DNA from: DASUPK01 sp963774305
GTDB taxonomy: Bacteria; Actinomycetota; Thermoleophilia; Solirubrobacterales; 70-9
Direction: 5' to 3'
NCBI GenBank assembly: GCA_963774305.1
Contig: CAVZEM010000004.1
Coordinates: 1 to 64,000, forward strand
Length of the DNA stretch: 64,000 nucleotides
Made by a program: the position numbers and the translations under genes. The notes under the pieces were generated by a model. That model ran no database searches, had not been told where the DNA came from, and was given only the letters and a program-made list of their open reading frames with translations. Shown one piece after another: positions 39,235 through 46,199 of this stretch (the stretch's first letter is position 1; every line of letters begins with the position of its first letter).

Positions 39235-40278
39235 TCAGAACCAGCCGCGCCGGCGGAACCAGTAGAGCATGCCGCCCATCAGCCCGATCATCGCCCCGAT
39301 CAGGACCCAGAACATCGTGTCGGACGACGTCACGGGGTCGCCGCCGCCGGGCAGGCCGACGTTCATGCCCCAGATGCTCGCCACGAGCGTGGCGGGAAGG
39401 AAGACGATGCTGAACACGGTCAGCACACGCAGGATGTCGTTGAAGCGATGCGCGATCACCGACTCGTTGGTCTCCTCGAGGGCCTCGACGACCTCCTTGT
39501 AGTTCTCGAGCATGTCCCAGATCCGCTCGTGGGCGTCGACGATGTCGTCGAAGTAGATCTCGAGATCCATGTCCGGAGCCAGGTAGCGCTGCTTGACCTT
39601 CTCCAGGTCCGTGAGCACAGGACGCTGCGGGCGGATCACCTTGCGGAAGTTGATGATCTCCTGCTTGGCGTTGGAGATGTCGCGGACGACCTCCTGCGAA
39701 TGGCCCTCGAAGATCTCCCCCTCGATCACGTCGAGCTTGTTGCCGATCTTCCGCAGCATCGGGAAGCAGTAATCGAAGCCGTCGTCGACGAGCCTGTAGA
39801 GCAGGTAGCCGGAGCCACGCGAGAAGAGCTGCTCGCGGAACTCCTCCTTCTGGCGGCAGCGCTCGAACAGGTACTCGATCGGCTGCAGGGGCTGATTCGG
39901 GAGGGTGATCAGGAACCCGTCGCCGACGAAGAGGTCGAGCTCGCCGGCGCCGAGGCGGCCCGCGGCGCTGTCGAAGATCGGGAACTGCAGCACGATGAAC
40001 AGGTAGTCGTCGTAGACGTCGATCTTCGGCCGCTGGTTGCGGGAGAGGACGTCCTCGTAATCCAGCGCGTGGAAGTCGAAGTTCTCTTCCAGCCAGGCCT
40101 GCTCGAGCGCGCCGGGATCGTCGATCTTGATCCAGCGCAGCCCCTCGGCCGCGATCTCCTCGACGTTCGGCGTCTGCGGCTCAGGCGGGAGCGGCGCGAC
40201 GAGCTCGCCGGCGCGCGTTCTGCGCAGCCTGGGGCGAGGGAGGTTCGGCATCTTCCGGACCCGGTGTGTTCGTCGCAT
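39235..40278 (-). CDS. corA: CorA-family magnesium/cobalt transporter
   Basis: 347 residues. Long cytoplasmic alpha/beta and helical stalk domain, then two C-terminal helices with the signature around IWGMNVGLP; the chain ends in basic FRRRGWF. The helical region KQEIINFRKVIRPQRPVL and MLENYKEVVEAL is typical. ATG 40278 is chosen; an ATG at 40251 is possible and the longer frame reaches into the intergenic region. First gene of the minus-strand run and divergent from the SAM-riboswitch operon. Confidence 0.95.
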   Translation of the reverse strand: MRRTHRVRKMPNLPRPRLRRTRAGELVAPLPPEPQTPNVEEIAAEGLRWIKIDDPGALEQAWLEENFDFHALDYEDVLSRNQRPKIDVYDDYLFIVLQFPIFDSAAGRLGAGELDLFVGDGFLITLPNQPLQPIEYLFERCRQKEEFREQLFSRGSGYLLYRLVDDGFDYCFPMLRKIGNKLDVIEGEIFEGHSQEVVRDISNAKQEIINFRKVIRPQRPVLTDLEKVKQRYLAPDMDLEIYFDDIVDAHERIWDMLENYKEVVEALEETNESVIAHRFNDILRVLTVFSIVFLPATLVASIWGMNVGLPGGGDPVTSSDTMFWVLIGAMIGLMGGMLYWFRRRGWF

Positions 40279-40337
40279 CCATTTCCATGGGCCTCTCCAC
40301 TTTACTGCGACGGAGGTTCGCCGGCGCATGTCGATGA

Positions 40338-40361
40338 CCGCATTTGCCCGTGTAAATGCGG
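40338..40361. promoter_or_regulatory. Perfect 8-bp inverted repeat, candidate operator
   Basis: CCGCATTT and AAATGCGG separated by eight bases form a symmetric site between corA and the riboswitch promoter, ending 15 bases before the plus-strand -10 box. A dimeric regulator could act on either side. The protein is unknown. Confidence 0.4.
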
Positions 40362-40372
40362 ATTTCGGGCGT

Positions 40373-40381
40373 TGCTATATT
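40373..40381 (+). promoter_or_regulatory. Extended -10 promoter for the SAM riboswitch transcript
   Basis: TGC followed by TATATT (40376-40381) is an extended -10 element. Initiation near 40388 would include the whole riboswitch. No good -35 is seen. Confidence 0.5.
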
Positions 40382-40396
40382 CCCTCGTCACATAGT

Positions 40397-40496
40397 CACC
40401 ACATCAAGAGGGGTGGAGGGACTGGCCCGATGAAACCCCGGCAACCCCCTCGGACCAATGGTTCGAGGAAGGTGCCAACTCCAGCAGGTGTTGTGC
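40397..40496 (+). promoter_or_regulatory. SAM-I (S-box) riboswitch
   Basis: The S-box core is directly readable. ATCAAGAG then GGTGGAGGGACTGGCCC and GATGAAACCCCGGCAACC form P2 with its kink-turn region. The P3 hairpin CCTCGGACC...GGTTCGAGG follows, then AAGGTGCCAACTCC, and a P1 3' strand with GGTGTTGTG. Known S-box RNAs bind S-adenosylmethionine and, in terminator-type examples, switch transcription off when SAM is high. A terminator lies about 50 bases downstream, directly before thrC. Confidence 0.95.
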
Positions 40497-40545
40497 GGTT
40501 TAGTGATCGAGCAGCCTGGGAGATGTGGGTAGAGCGCTCCACTGG

Positions 40546-40580
40546 AACCTCCGCCCACAAAGTCCCGGCGGAGGTTTTTT
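40546..40580 (+). terminator. Riboswitch-controlled intrinsic terminator
   Basis: AACCTCCGCC and GGCGGAGGTT form a 10-bp stem followed by TTTT continuing the U-run. TGTGGG at 40524-40529 can pair with CCCACA at 40554-40559, overlapping the end of the 5' arm, a possible antiterminator pairing. It ends 14 bases before the thrC ATG. Confidence 0.9.
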
Positions 40581-40594
40581 CGTAGAGGAACCAG

Positions 40595-41830
40595 ATGGCA
40601 GTCGAATCTCTCAAGTGCAAGGAATGCGCGGAGACCTATCCGCTCGAGGCCCGCTTCGTTTGTGATCAGTGCTTCGGGCCTCTGGAGGTCACCTACGACC
40701 ACTCCGATCTGGATGCCGACGAGGCGCGGCGGAAGATCCAGGCGGGCTCGCGCGGCATCTGGCGCTACTCGGACTTCCTGCCCTTCGACGGGCGCCCCGG
40801 CGACCCGCTCGAGCCGGGTCTGACCCCGCTGATCCGCGCGGACCGGCTCGCCGAGCGGCTCGGACTGGGCGAGCTCTGGATCAAGAACGACGCCGCGAAC
40901 CCGACCCACTCCTTCAAGGACCGCGTGGTGGCCGTGGCCGTCGCCAAGGCGAAGGAGCTCGGGTTCGAGACGGTGGCCTGTGCATCCACCGGGAACCTGG
41001 CGAACGCGGTCGCCGCACACGCGGCAGCCGCCGGCCTCGACTCCTACGTCTTCGTGCCCGCCGACCTCGAGGAGCAGAAGCTGCTCGCGACCGGCATCTA
41101 CGGCACCAACCTGGTCGGCATCCGCGGCACCTACGACGACGTCAACCGGCTCTGCACCGAGCTCAGCCAGACGCATCCGTGGGCCTTCGTCAACGTCAAC
41201 CTGCGCCCCTACTACTCCGAGGGCTCCAAGACCCTCGCCTTCGAGACGATCGAGCAGCTGGGGTGGAGTCTGCCCGACCGGATCGTCGGTCCGATCGCCT
41301 CGGGTTCGATGTTCATCAAGCTTGCGAAGGGCATCCGCGAATGGCTCGATCTCGGGCTCGTCGAGGGTGAGCTGCCGGTCTTCTGCGGAGCGCAGGCGGA
41401 GGGCTGCTCACCGGTCGCGACTGCGTTCGCCGAGGGCTGGGAGGTGTGCAAGCCGGAGCAGCGGCCCGACACGATCGCGAAGAGCCTTGCGATCGGTGAC
41501 CCCGCCGACGGGCCGTACGCCCTCGAGCTGGCCCGGAGCACCGGCGGCGCGATCGAGTCCGTGAACGACGACGAGATCCGGGCGGGGATCAAGCTGCTCG
41601 CCGAGACCACCGGTGTGTTCACCGAGACCGCAGGGGGTGTGACCATCGGCGTCCTCGCGAAGCTCGCCGAGGCGGGAACGATCGGCCCCGACGAGCGTGT
41701 CGTGACGTACATCACCGGCGAGGGCCTCAAGACACTGGACGCGGCGCGCGAGTCCTTCCAGATGCACGAGATCGAGCCGACCCTGGACGCCTTCGAGGCG
41801 GAGTTCCAGGGGGTCGGAGCCTCGGCCTAG
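40595..41830 (+). CDS. thrC: Threonine synthase (PLP-dependent)
   Basis: 411 residues. An N-terminal zinc ribbon (LKCKECAETYPLEARFVCDQC) precedes the fold-II PLP domain: ELWIKNDAANPTHSFKDR with the PLP-binding Lys, ASTGNLANAVAAHAA, and a phosphate loop region VGPIASGSMF. Threonine synthase converts O-phosphohomoserine to threonine. Control by a SAM riboswitch is unexpected for a pure threonine gene because SAM normally reports on methionine supply. The downstream sulfur-carrier gene raises the alternative that it handles O-phosphohomoserine for homocysteine formation. AGAGGA precedes ATG 40595. Confidence 0.9.
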   Translation: MAVESLKCKECAETYPLEARFVCDQCFGPLEVTYDHSDLDADEARRKIQAGSRGIWRYSDFLPFDGRPGDPLEPGLTPLIRADRLAERLGLGELWIKNDAANPTHSFKDRVVAVAVAKAKELGFETVACASTGNLANAVAAHAAAAGLDSYVFVPADLEEQKLLATGIYGTNLVGIRGTYDDVNRLCTELSQTHPWAFVNVNLRPYYSEGSKTLAFETIEQLGWSLPDRIVGPIASGSMFIKLAKGIREWLDLGLVEGELPVFCGAQAEGCSPVATAFAEGWEVCKPEQRPDTIAKSLAIGDPADGPYALELARSTGGAIESVNDDEIRAGIKLLAETTGVFTETAGGVTIGVLAKLAEAGTIGPDERVVTYITGEGLKTLDAARESFQMHEIEPTLDAFEAEFQGVGASA

Positions 41831-41856
41831 GGATGCGGCCGAGCGGGAGTGATGAC

Positions 41857-41862
41857 TAAGAT
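41857..41862 (+). promoter_or_regulatory. Possible internal -10 box before the thiS/moaD-like gene
   Basis: TAAGAT ends nine bases before ATG 41872, in the 41-base gap after thrC. It could give a second, riboswitch-independent transcript. Confidence 0.35.
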
Positions 41863-41871
41863 CTCCGCCCG

Positions 41872-42144
41872 ATGAGCGTCACCGTGAAGATCCCCGCGCA
41901 GCTCCGCGCCGCCACCGGCGGCGACGGCGAGATCGAGGTCGAGGGGTCCACCGTCGGCGAGGCGCTCGATGCCGTCTTCGACCAGCACGACGGGCTGCGC
42001 GAGCGGATCACCCAGGACGGCGACCTGCGCCGCTTCGTGAACGTCTACGTCTCGGGCGAGGACATCCGCTTCCAGGACGGCCTCGACACCGCCGTCACCG
42101 ACGGCGACGAGGTGACGATCCTCCCGGCGGTCGCCGGCGGCTGA
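41872..42144 (+). CDS. ThiS/MoaD-family ubiquitin-like sulfur carrier
   Basis: 90-residue beta-grasp protein: SVTVKIPAQLRAATGG, RFVNVYVSGEDIRF, DEVTILPAVAGG. It ends in the obligatory Gly-Gly, which is adenylated and thiocarboxylated in MoaD, ThiS and CysO. It is 41 bases after thrC and so probably lies on the SAM-riboswitch transcript. No moaE, thiG or cysM is nearby. In other bacteria related carriers (CysO, HcyS) donate sulfide for cysteine or homocysteine; the local pairing suggests a similar role here, which is inference. Confidence 0.9.
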   Translation: MSVTVKIPAQLRAATGGDGEIEVEGSTVGEALDAVFDQHDGLRERITQDGDLRRFVNVYVSGEDIRFQDGLDTAVTDGDEVTILPAVAGG

Positions 42145-42548
42145 CCGCCGCGGGATTCGGGCGACGCGCGTCCGGGTACGTCGAGGGGATCGTCCTCAAC
42201 TCCACCTGTGCCGGCGCCTGCACCGAGCCGCCGCCGCCCGAGCCCGTCTACAGCGGCGCCGTCACGATCACCGTGCAGCGAGCGAGCGACGGGCAGCAGG
42301 TGGCGAGCCAGGCCGTCGCCGATGGCAAGTTCAGGATCAGGCTGAAGCGGGGGGCCTACGACGTCAGCTCGGTGCCGCCCAATCCCGAGCCGCCGCCCTG
42401 CCAGACCGGGGAGGTGTGCCCGCTGGACGGGGCGCACAGGGCCGCGATCGTCCGGCCCTGTATGCAGGGCGAGACGAAACGCGTCCAGGTCCGCCGCCAC
42501 CGCTTCGCCCACCTCGAGCTGCACGTGAGCAACGTCTGCATCGTCTGA
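42144..42548 (+). CDS. Start-less remnant of a secreted carboxypeptidase-regulatory-like protein
   Basis: An open frame directly after the carrier stop reads YVEGIVLNSTCAGACTEPPP, VTITVQRASDGQQVASQAV, DGKFRIRLKRGAYDVSSVPP and ends LELHVSNVCIV. This resembles short beta-sandwich (carboxypeptidase-regulatory-like) secreted domains of this lineage, with four or more Cys. There is no signal peptide, and no ATG, GTG or TTG before GTG 42273, which would cut the domain. It is either a 5'-truncated remnant or translated by coupling from the carrier gene. Confidence 0.45.
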   Translation, partial: TAAGFGRRASGYVEGIVLNSTCAGACTEPPPPEPVYSGAVTITVQRASDGQQVASQAVADGKFRIRLKRGAYDVSSVPPNPEPPPCQTGEVCPLDGAHRAAIVRPCMQGETKRVQVRRHRFAHLELHVSNVCIV

Positions 42549-42558
42549 CCACGCGAAG

Positions 42559-42632
42559 CGCGCCCGACAGGATTCGAACCTGTGACCTTCCGCTCCGGAG
42601 GCGGACGCTCTATCCAGCTGAGCTACGGGCGC
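42559..42632 (-). tRNA. tRNA-Arg(CCG)
   Basis: The minus strand folds as a full cloverleaf. Acceptor GCGCCCG/CGGGCGC; D arm GCTCAGCTGGATAGAGC; anticodon stem TCCGC/GCGGA with loop CTCCGGA and anticodon CCG; T arm CAGGTTCGAATCCTG. The CCA end is not encoded. Confidence 0.96.
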
Positions 42633-42693
42633 TCGGTGATCAAGTCTAGGTGCGGGCCGGGCGACCGCGCCCGCTCCATGAAGCGCCCGCTTC

Positions 42694-42699
42694 TACGCT
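42694..42699 (+). promoter_or_regulatory. -10 box before RNase Z gene
   Basis: TACGCT ends nine bases before ATG 42709 with no Shine-Dalgarno sequence between, consistent with a very short leader. Confidence 0.4.
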
Positions 42700-42708
42700 T
42701 CGCGGCTC

Positions 42709-43692
42709 ATGGATCTCTCGGTCGTCTTCCTCGGCACCGGTGGCTCCGTGCCTTCGGCACGGAGGGCGACCGCCTGCGTCCTGATCCGGGCGGGGGGTGC
42801 GCGGATCCTCGTCGACTGCGGCGAGGGCGCACAGCGGCAGATGATCAACTCGACCGGGCTCGTCCAGGTCGACGACATCTACATCACCCATTTCCACGCC
42901 GACCACTACCTGGGCCTTCCGGGCCTGCTCAAGACCTATGACCTGATGGAGCGGCAGGCGCCGCTGCGCATCGTCGGGCCCCGGGGCCTGCGCGACCTGT
43001 TCGAGGCGCTCCGCCGGATCTTCGGCCGGCTGCGTTACGAAGTGGAGCTGGTCGAGCTCGAGCCGGGGGAGGGGATCGAGCACGAGGGCTTCGAGATGAG
43101 CGCCTTCGCCGTCGAGCACCGGATGAAGGCGCTCGGCTACGCGTACGTTGAGCCGGAGCGGCCCGGGCGCTTCGACGTGGACGCCGCGCACCGCCTCGGG
43201 ATCAAGGACGACCGCGACTTCGGACGGCTGCAGCGCGGTGAGACTGTCGCCGTGGAGGGCTCGGAGGTGCGTCCCGACCAGGTCCTCGGCGACCCCCGTC
43301 CGGGCCGCAAGGTCGTGATCACCGGCGACACGGCCTCGTGCGAGATGACCCGGATCGCCGCCCACGCGGCGCAGCTGCTGGTGCACGACGGGACCTTCGC
43401 CGTGGAGGAGTCGGCCCGCGCGGCCGACACCGGTCACTCGACCGCCCGGGACGCCGCGCAGCTCGCCGCCGACGCGGAGGCCCACATGCTCGCGATTGTC
43501 CATGTCTCCTCGCGCTACAACGTCTCGGCCGTCCTCGGCGAGGCGCGCGAGGTCTTCCCGAACACCGTTGCGCCCAGGGACTTCGACCTCGTCGAGATCC
43601 CGTTCCCGGAGCGAGGCGAGCCCGAGCTGGTCCCAGAGGGAGCGAAGCAGCGGCCCGAGCCCCTGGCCGAGCCCGCTCCCGCGGGCGACTAG
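42709..43692 (+). CDS. rnz: Ribonuclease Z (tRNA 3'-processing endonuclease)
   Basis: 327 residues of the metallo-beta-lactamase fold. VVFLGTGGSVPSARR, CGEGAQRQM, the Zn motif THFHADHYLGLPGLL, an exosite-like middle region, VEHRMKALGYAYVEPERPG, TGDTASC and a late His in GHSTARDAA match tRNase Z. It trims tRNA 3' trailers, needed for the adjacent tRNA whose CCA is not encoded. The C-terminal 25 residues are a Pro/Glu-rich tail. Confidence 0.94.
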   Translation: MDLSVVFLGTGGSVPSARRATACVLIRAGGARILVDCGEGAQRQMINSTGLVQVDDIYITHFHADHYLGLPGLLKTYDLMERQAPLRIVGPRGLRDLFEALRRIFGRLRYEVELVELEPGEGIEHEGFEMSAFAVEHRMKALGYAYVEPERPGRFDVDAAHRLGIKDDRDFGRLQRGETVAVEGSEVRPDQVLGDPRPGRKVVITGDTASCEMTRIAAHAAQLLVHDGTFAVEESARAADTGHSTARDAAQLAADAEAHMLAIVHVSSRYNVSAVLGEAREVFPNTVAPRDFDLVEIPFPERGEPELVPEGAKQRPEPLAEPAPAGD

Positions 43693-44591
43693 GTCGAAGC
43701 CGCCAGCTCTGCGATCGCGCCGGCGACCGCCGGCGCCTGATCCTCCTGCAGGAAGTGCTTGGCCGGAAGGACGGTTGCCTCGACGCCGAGCGTGTCCTCG
43801 ATGACTCGACGACGATCCGCTCCCAGCGCCGGGTCCCGCTCCCCCCAGACGATCGCGGCCGGCCAGCCTGCCTCGCGGAGGCCGTCGACGTAGAAGCGCT
43901 CCTTCTCCTCGGTGAGCTCGAAGCCTCGGACGATCTGGCGAAACGAACGGCCGCCGCCGTCGCGATGCAGCAGCGCGATGTGGGCATCAACCTCATGCGC
44001 GGGGGTAGAAGCGTGATCGGCGATTCCCTGCATATAGAAGAGCCAGCGCGCGACCGGCGGCCGGATGGTCGCCACCCAGAGCGGCCCGATCACCGGCGGC
44101 GCCGCCAGATCCATGCTCCAGACGCGCCGAAAGTGGGCGACGTCGATCAGGGTGTCGAGCACGGTCAGGCTTCGGATCCGCTCGCGGTTGCGGAGCGCCC
44201 ACTCGAGCCCGATCGGGCCCCCGATGTCATGCAGCACGAGGTGGCAGCGATCGATGTCCAGCGCATTGATCGCCTCACCGGTCCAGCGTCCGAGCCCCGA
44301 CCAGCTGTAGTCGAAGCCCGTCGGCTTCTCGGCGAGCCCGAGGCCCGGAAGATCGAACGCGACGCCGCGGAGCCCGCGATCGGCGAGCAGCGGCAGGACC
44401 TTCCGATAGAGGAACGCGCTGACCGGAATGCCGTGCATGAGCACGACCGGCTCCCCATCGCCCTGCTCTCGCACGAAGCTGCCCACGCCGCCGGCCTCAA
44501 ACTCGCGACCGGCCGCTCGATGCCGTTCGATCGCCTCCTGCACCGCGCGTCGCACGAATGGATCATCGCGCTTTGCGGCTTCGCGCCCCAT
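43689..44591 (-). CDS. Alpha/beta hydrolase, haloalkane-dehalogenase-like
   Basis: 300 residues. Oxyanion-hole HGIPVSAF, nucleophile elbow LVLHDIGGPIG with Asp as nucleophile (as in haloalkane dehalogenases and epoxide hydrolases rather than Ser esterases), an acid region IVWGERDPALG and catalytic His in LPAKHFLQED. A helical cap lies between. Substrate unknown. Its stop overlaps the rnz stop by four bases (convergent). Confidence 0.9.
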   Translation of the reverse strand: MGREAAKRDDPFVRRAVQEAIERHRAAGREFEAGGVGSFVREQGDGEPVVLMHGIPVSAFLYRKVLPLLADRGLRGVAFDLPGLGLAEKPTGFDYSWSGLGRWTGEAINALDIDRCHLVLHDIGGPIGLEWALRNRERIRSLTVLDTLIDVAHFRRVWSMDLAAPPVIGPLWVATIRPPVARWLFYMQGIADHASTPAHEVDAHIALLHRDGGGRSFRQIVRGFELTEEKERFYVDGLREAGWPAAIVWGERDPALGADRRRVIEDTLGVEATVLPAKHFLQEDQAPAVAGAIAELAAST

Positions 44592-44640
44592 CGCGGTCTG
44601 GGCCCGCTGCTACGCTGGCACGGCAAGCCCCTTTAACCAC

Positions 44641-44656
44641 GGTCCCGTGAGGCCGG
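44641..44656 (+). promoter_or_regulatory. PyrR RNA-binding site in the pyr leader
   Basis: GGTCCCGTGAGGCCGG matches the PyrR binding-loop consensus UCC-N-G-N-GAGG-Y. It lies immediately before the pyrR Shine-Dalgarno sequence (GGGAAGGAG), with no terminator between it and GTG 44671. This fits the translational repression described for mycobacterial PyrR rather than the attenuation of Bacillus. Confidence 0.75.
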
Positions 44657-44670
44657 GAAGGAGCAAGGCA

Positions 44671-45243
44671 GTGAGCGACGAGAAGGTCGTGCTCGATCAC
44701 GACGATCTGCGGCGGACGCTTGTCCGTATCGCCCACGAGATCGTCGAGAAGAACGAAGACTCGGATCGGCTCGCGCTGGTCGGCATCCACACGCGGGGCG
44801 CAGTCATCTGCCGCCGCCTGCACGCCCTGGTGGGGGAGCTCTGCGGAACCGAGGTCCCTCTCGGTGACCTCGACATCTCCTTCTACCGCGACGACATCGA
44901 GCGCCGCGAGCCACGCGACGCCCCGGTCGTCCACGACTCCCACCTCGACTTCGACCTCGCCGGGCGCACGATCGTCCTGGTCGACGACGTGCTCTACACG
45001 GGCCGCACCGTGCGCGCCGCGATCGACGCCCTGTTCGACTACGGCCGGCCGGCCAGGGTCCAGCTCGCCGTGCTCGCCGACCGCGGCCACCGCGAGCTCC
45101 CGATCCGCCCCGACTACGTCGGCAAGAACCTGCCGACCGCGCCGGGCGAGCGGGTGAACGTGCGGCTCGAGGAGACCGACGGCACCGACGAGGTCGCAAT
45201 CACGCCGGCCGGAGAGCACGTGACAACAGGGGAGGACACATGA
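44671..45243 (+). CDS. pyrR: PyrR regulator / uracil phosphoribosyltransferase
   Basis: 190 residues. PRTase fold with ALVGIHTRGAVICRRL, the PRPP loop IVLVDDVLYTGRTVRAA, and VLADRGHRELPIRPDYVGKN. Binds pyr mRNA in the presence of UMP/UTP to lower expression. The start is GTG 44671 with GGAAGGAG upstream. Its stop overlaps the pyrB ATG (ATGA). First gene of the pyr operon. Confidence 0.97.
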   Translation: MSDEKVVLDHDDLRRTLVRIAHEIVEKNEDSDRLALVGIHTRGAVICRRLHALVGELCGTEVPLGDLDISFYRDDIERREPRDAPVVHDSHLDFDLAGRTIVLVDDVLYTGRTVRAAIDALFDYGRPARVQLAVLADRGHRELPIRPDYVGKNLPTAPGERVNVRLEETDGTDEVAITPAGEHVTTGEDT

Positions 45244-46199
45244 AGCACCTGCTCGGAGTGGATCAGCTCTCACGTGAGGAGATGGACCGCATCCTCGAGC
45301 GGGCGCAGAGCTTCGCCGAGGTCGGTCGGCGCGACATCAAGAAGGTGCCGACCCTGCGCGGCCGCACGATCGTCAACCTCTTCTACGAGGCGAGCACCCG
45401 GACGCTCTCGTCCTTCGAGCTCGCCGCCAAGCGCCTGTCCGCCGATGTGGTCAGCGTCAAATCAGCCGGTTCGTCAGTGGACAAGGGCGAGTCGCTGAAG
45501 GACACGGTCGCGACCCTCTCGGCCTACGACCCCGCGGCGATCGTGATCCGCTCGCCGCACGCCGGCGCCGCGGGCCTGGTGGCGCGCTGGACCGAGGCCT
45601 CGGTGATCAACGCCGGCGACGGCAAGCACGAGCACCCGACCCAGGCGCTGCTGGACGTGTTCACGCTCCGCCAGCGGCTCGACTCCCTGACCGGGGCGAA
45701 CATCTGGATCGTCGGCGATGTCCTGCACAGCCGCGTCGCCCGGTCCTGTCTGCTCGCCTTTCAGAAGATGGGGGCGAAGGTGACCCTCTGCGGGCCGCCG
45801 ACCCTGATCCCGCGCGGCATCGAGGCGCTCGGTTGCGAGGTCTCATACGACCTCGACGGCCTGGGGGAGGCCGACGTCGTCTACGCCCTGCGCATGCAGC
45901 GCGAGCGGATGAGCGAGAGCTTCGTCCCCTCGCTGCGCGAGTACGCGGCCCGGTACCAGATCGACTCGCGGCGGCTCGGTCCGCGCCAGCTGCTCATGCA
46001 TCCGGGTCCGGTCAACCGCGGCGTCGAGCTCTCGCCGGAGGTGATCGACTCGCCGCAGTCGTTGATCACCGCGCAGGTGGAGAGCGGCCTGGTGGTCCGG
46101 ATGGCCATCCTCTACGAGCTCCTGGCCGGCAGCGACCGGGCGCGACCCGAGCGCGGTCCGGCCCCCGCCGACCCGCCGACGATCGGACAGCCGGCTTGA
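45240..46199 (+). CDS. pyrB: Aspartate carbamoyltransferase catalytic subunit
   Basis: 319 residues. Carbamoyl-phosphate loop YEASTRTLSSFELAAKRL, SSVDKGESLKDT, HPTQALLD, and LMHPGPVNRGVEL near the end identify ATCase. Catalyses carbamoyl phosphate plus aspartate to carbamoylaspartate. No pyrI regulatory subunit is present. Couples to pyrR upstream and to the TTG start of pyrC downstream. Confidence 0.98.
   Translation: MKHLLGVDQLSREEMDRILERAQSFAEVGRRDIKKVPTLRGRTIVNLFYEASTRTLSSFELAAKRLSADVVSVKSAGSSVDKGESLKDTVATLSAYDPAAIVIRSPHAGAAGLVARWTEASVINAGDGKHEHPTQALLDVFTLRQRLDSLTGANIWIVGDVLHSRVARSCLLAFQKMGAKVTLCGPPTLIPRGIEALGCEVSYDLDGLGEADVVYALRMQRERMSESFVPSLREYAARYQIDSRRLGPRQLLMHPGPVNRGVELSPEVIDSPQSLITAQVESGLVVRMAILYELLAGSDRARPERGPAPADPPTIGQPA

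Noticed and set aside
41872..42144. Annotating the carrier as MoaD of molybdopterin synthase
   Set aside because: No moaE, moaA or moeB is nearby, and the SAM-riboswitch/thrC context argues for a different sulfur role; only the family is claimed.
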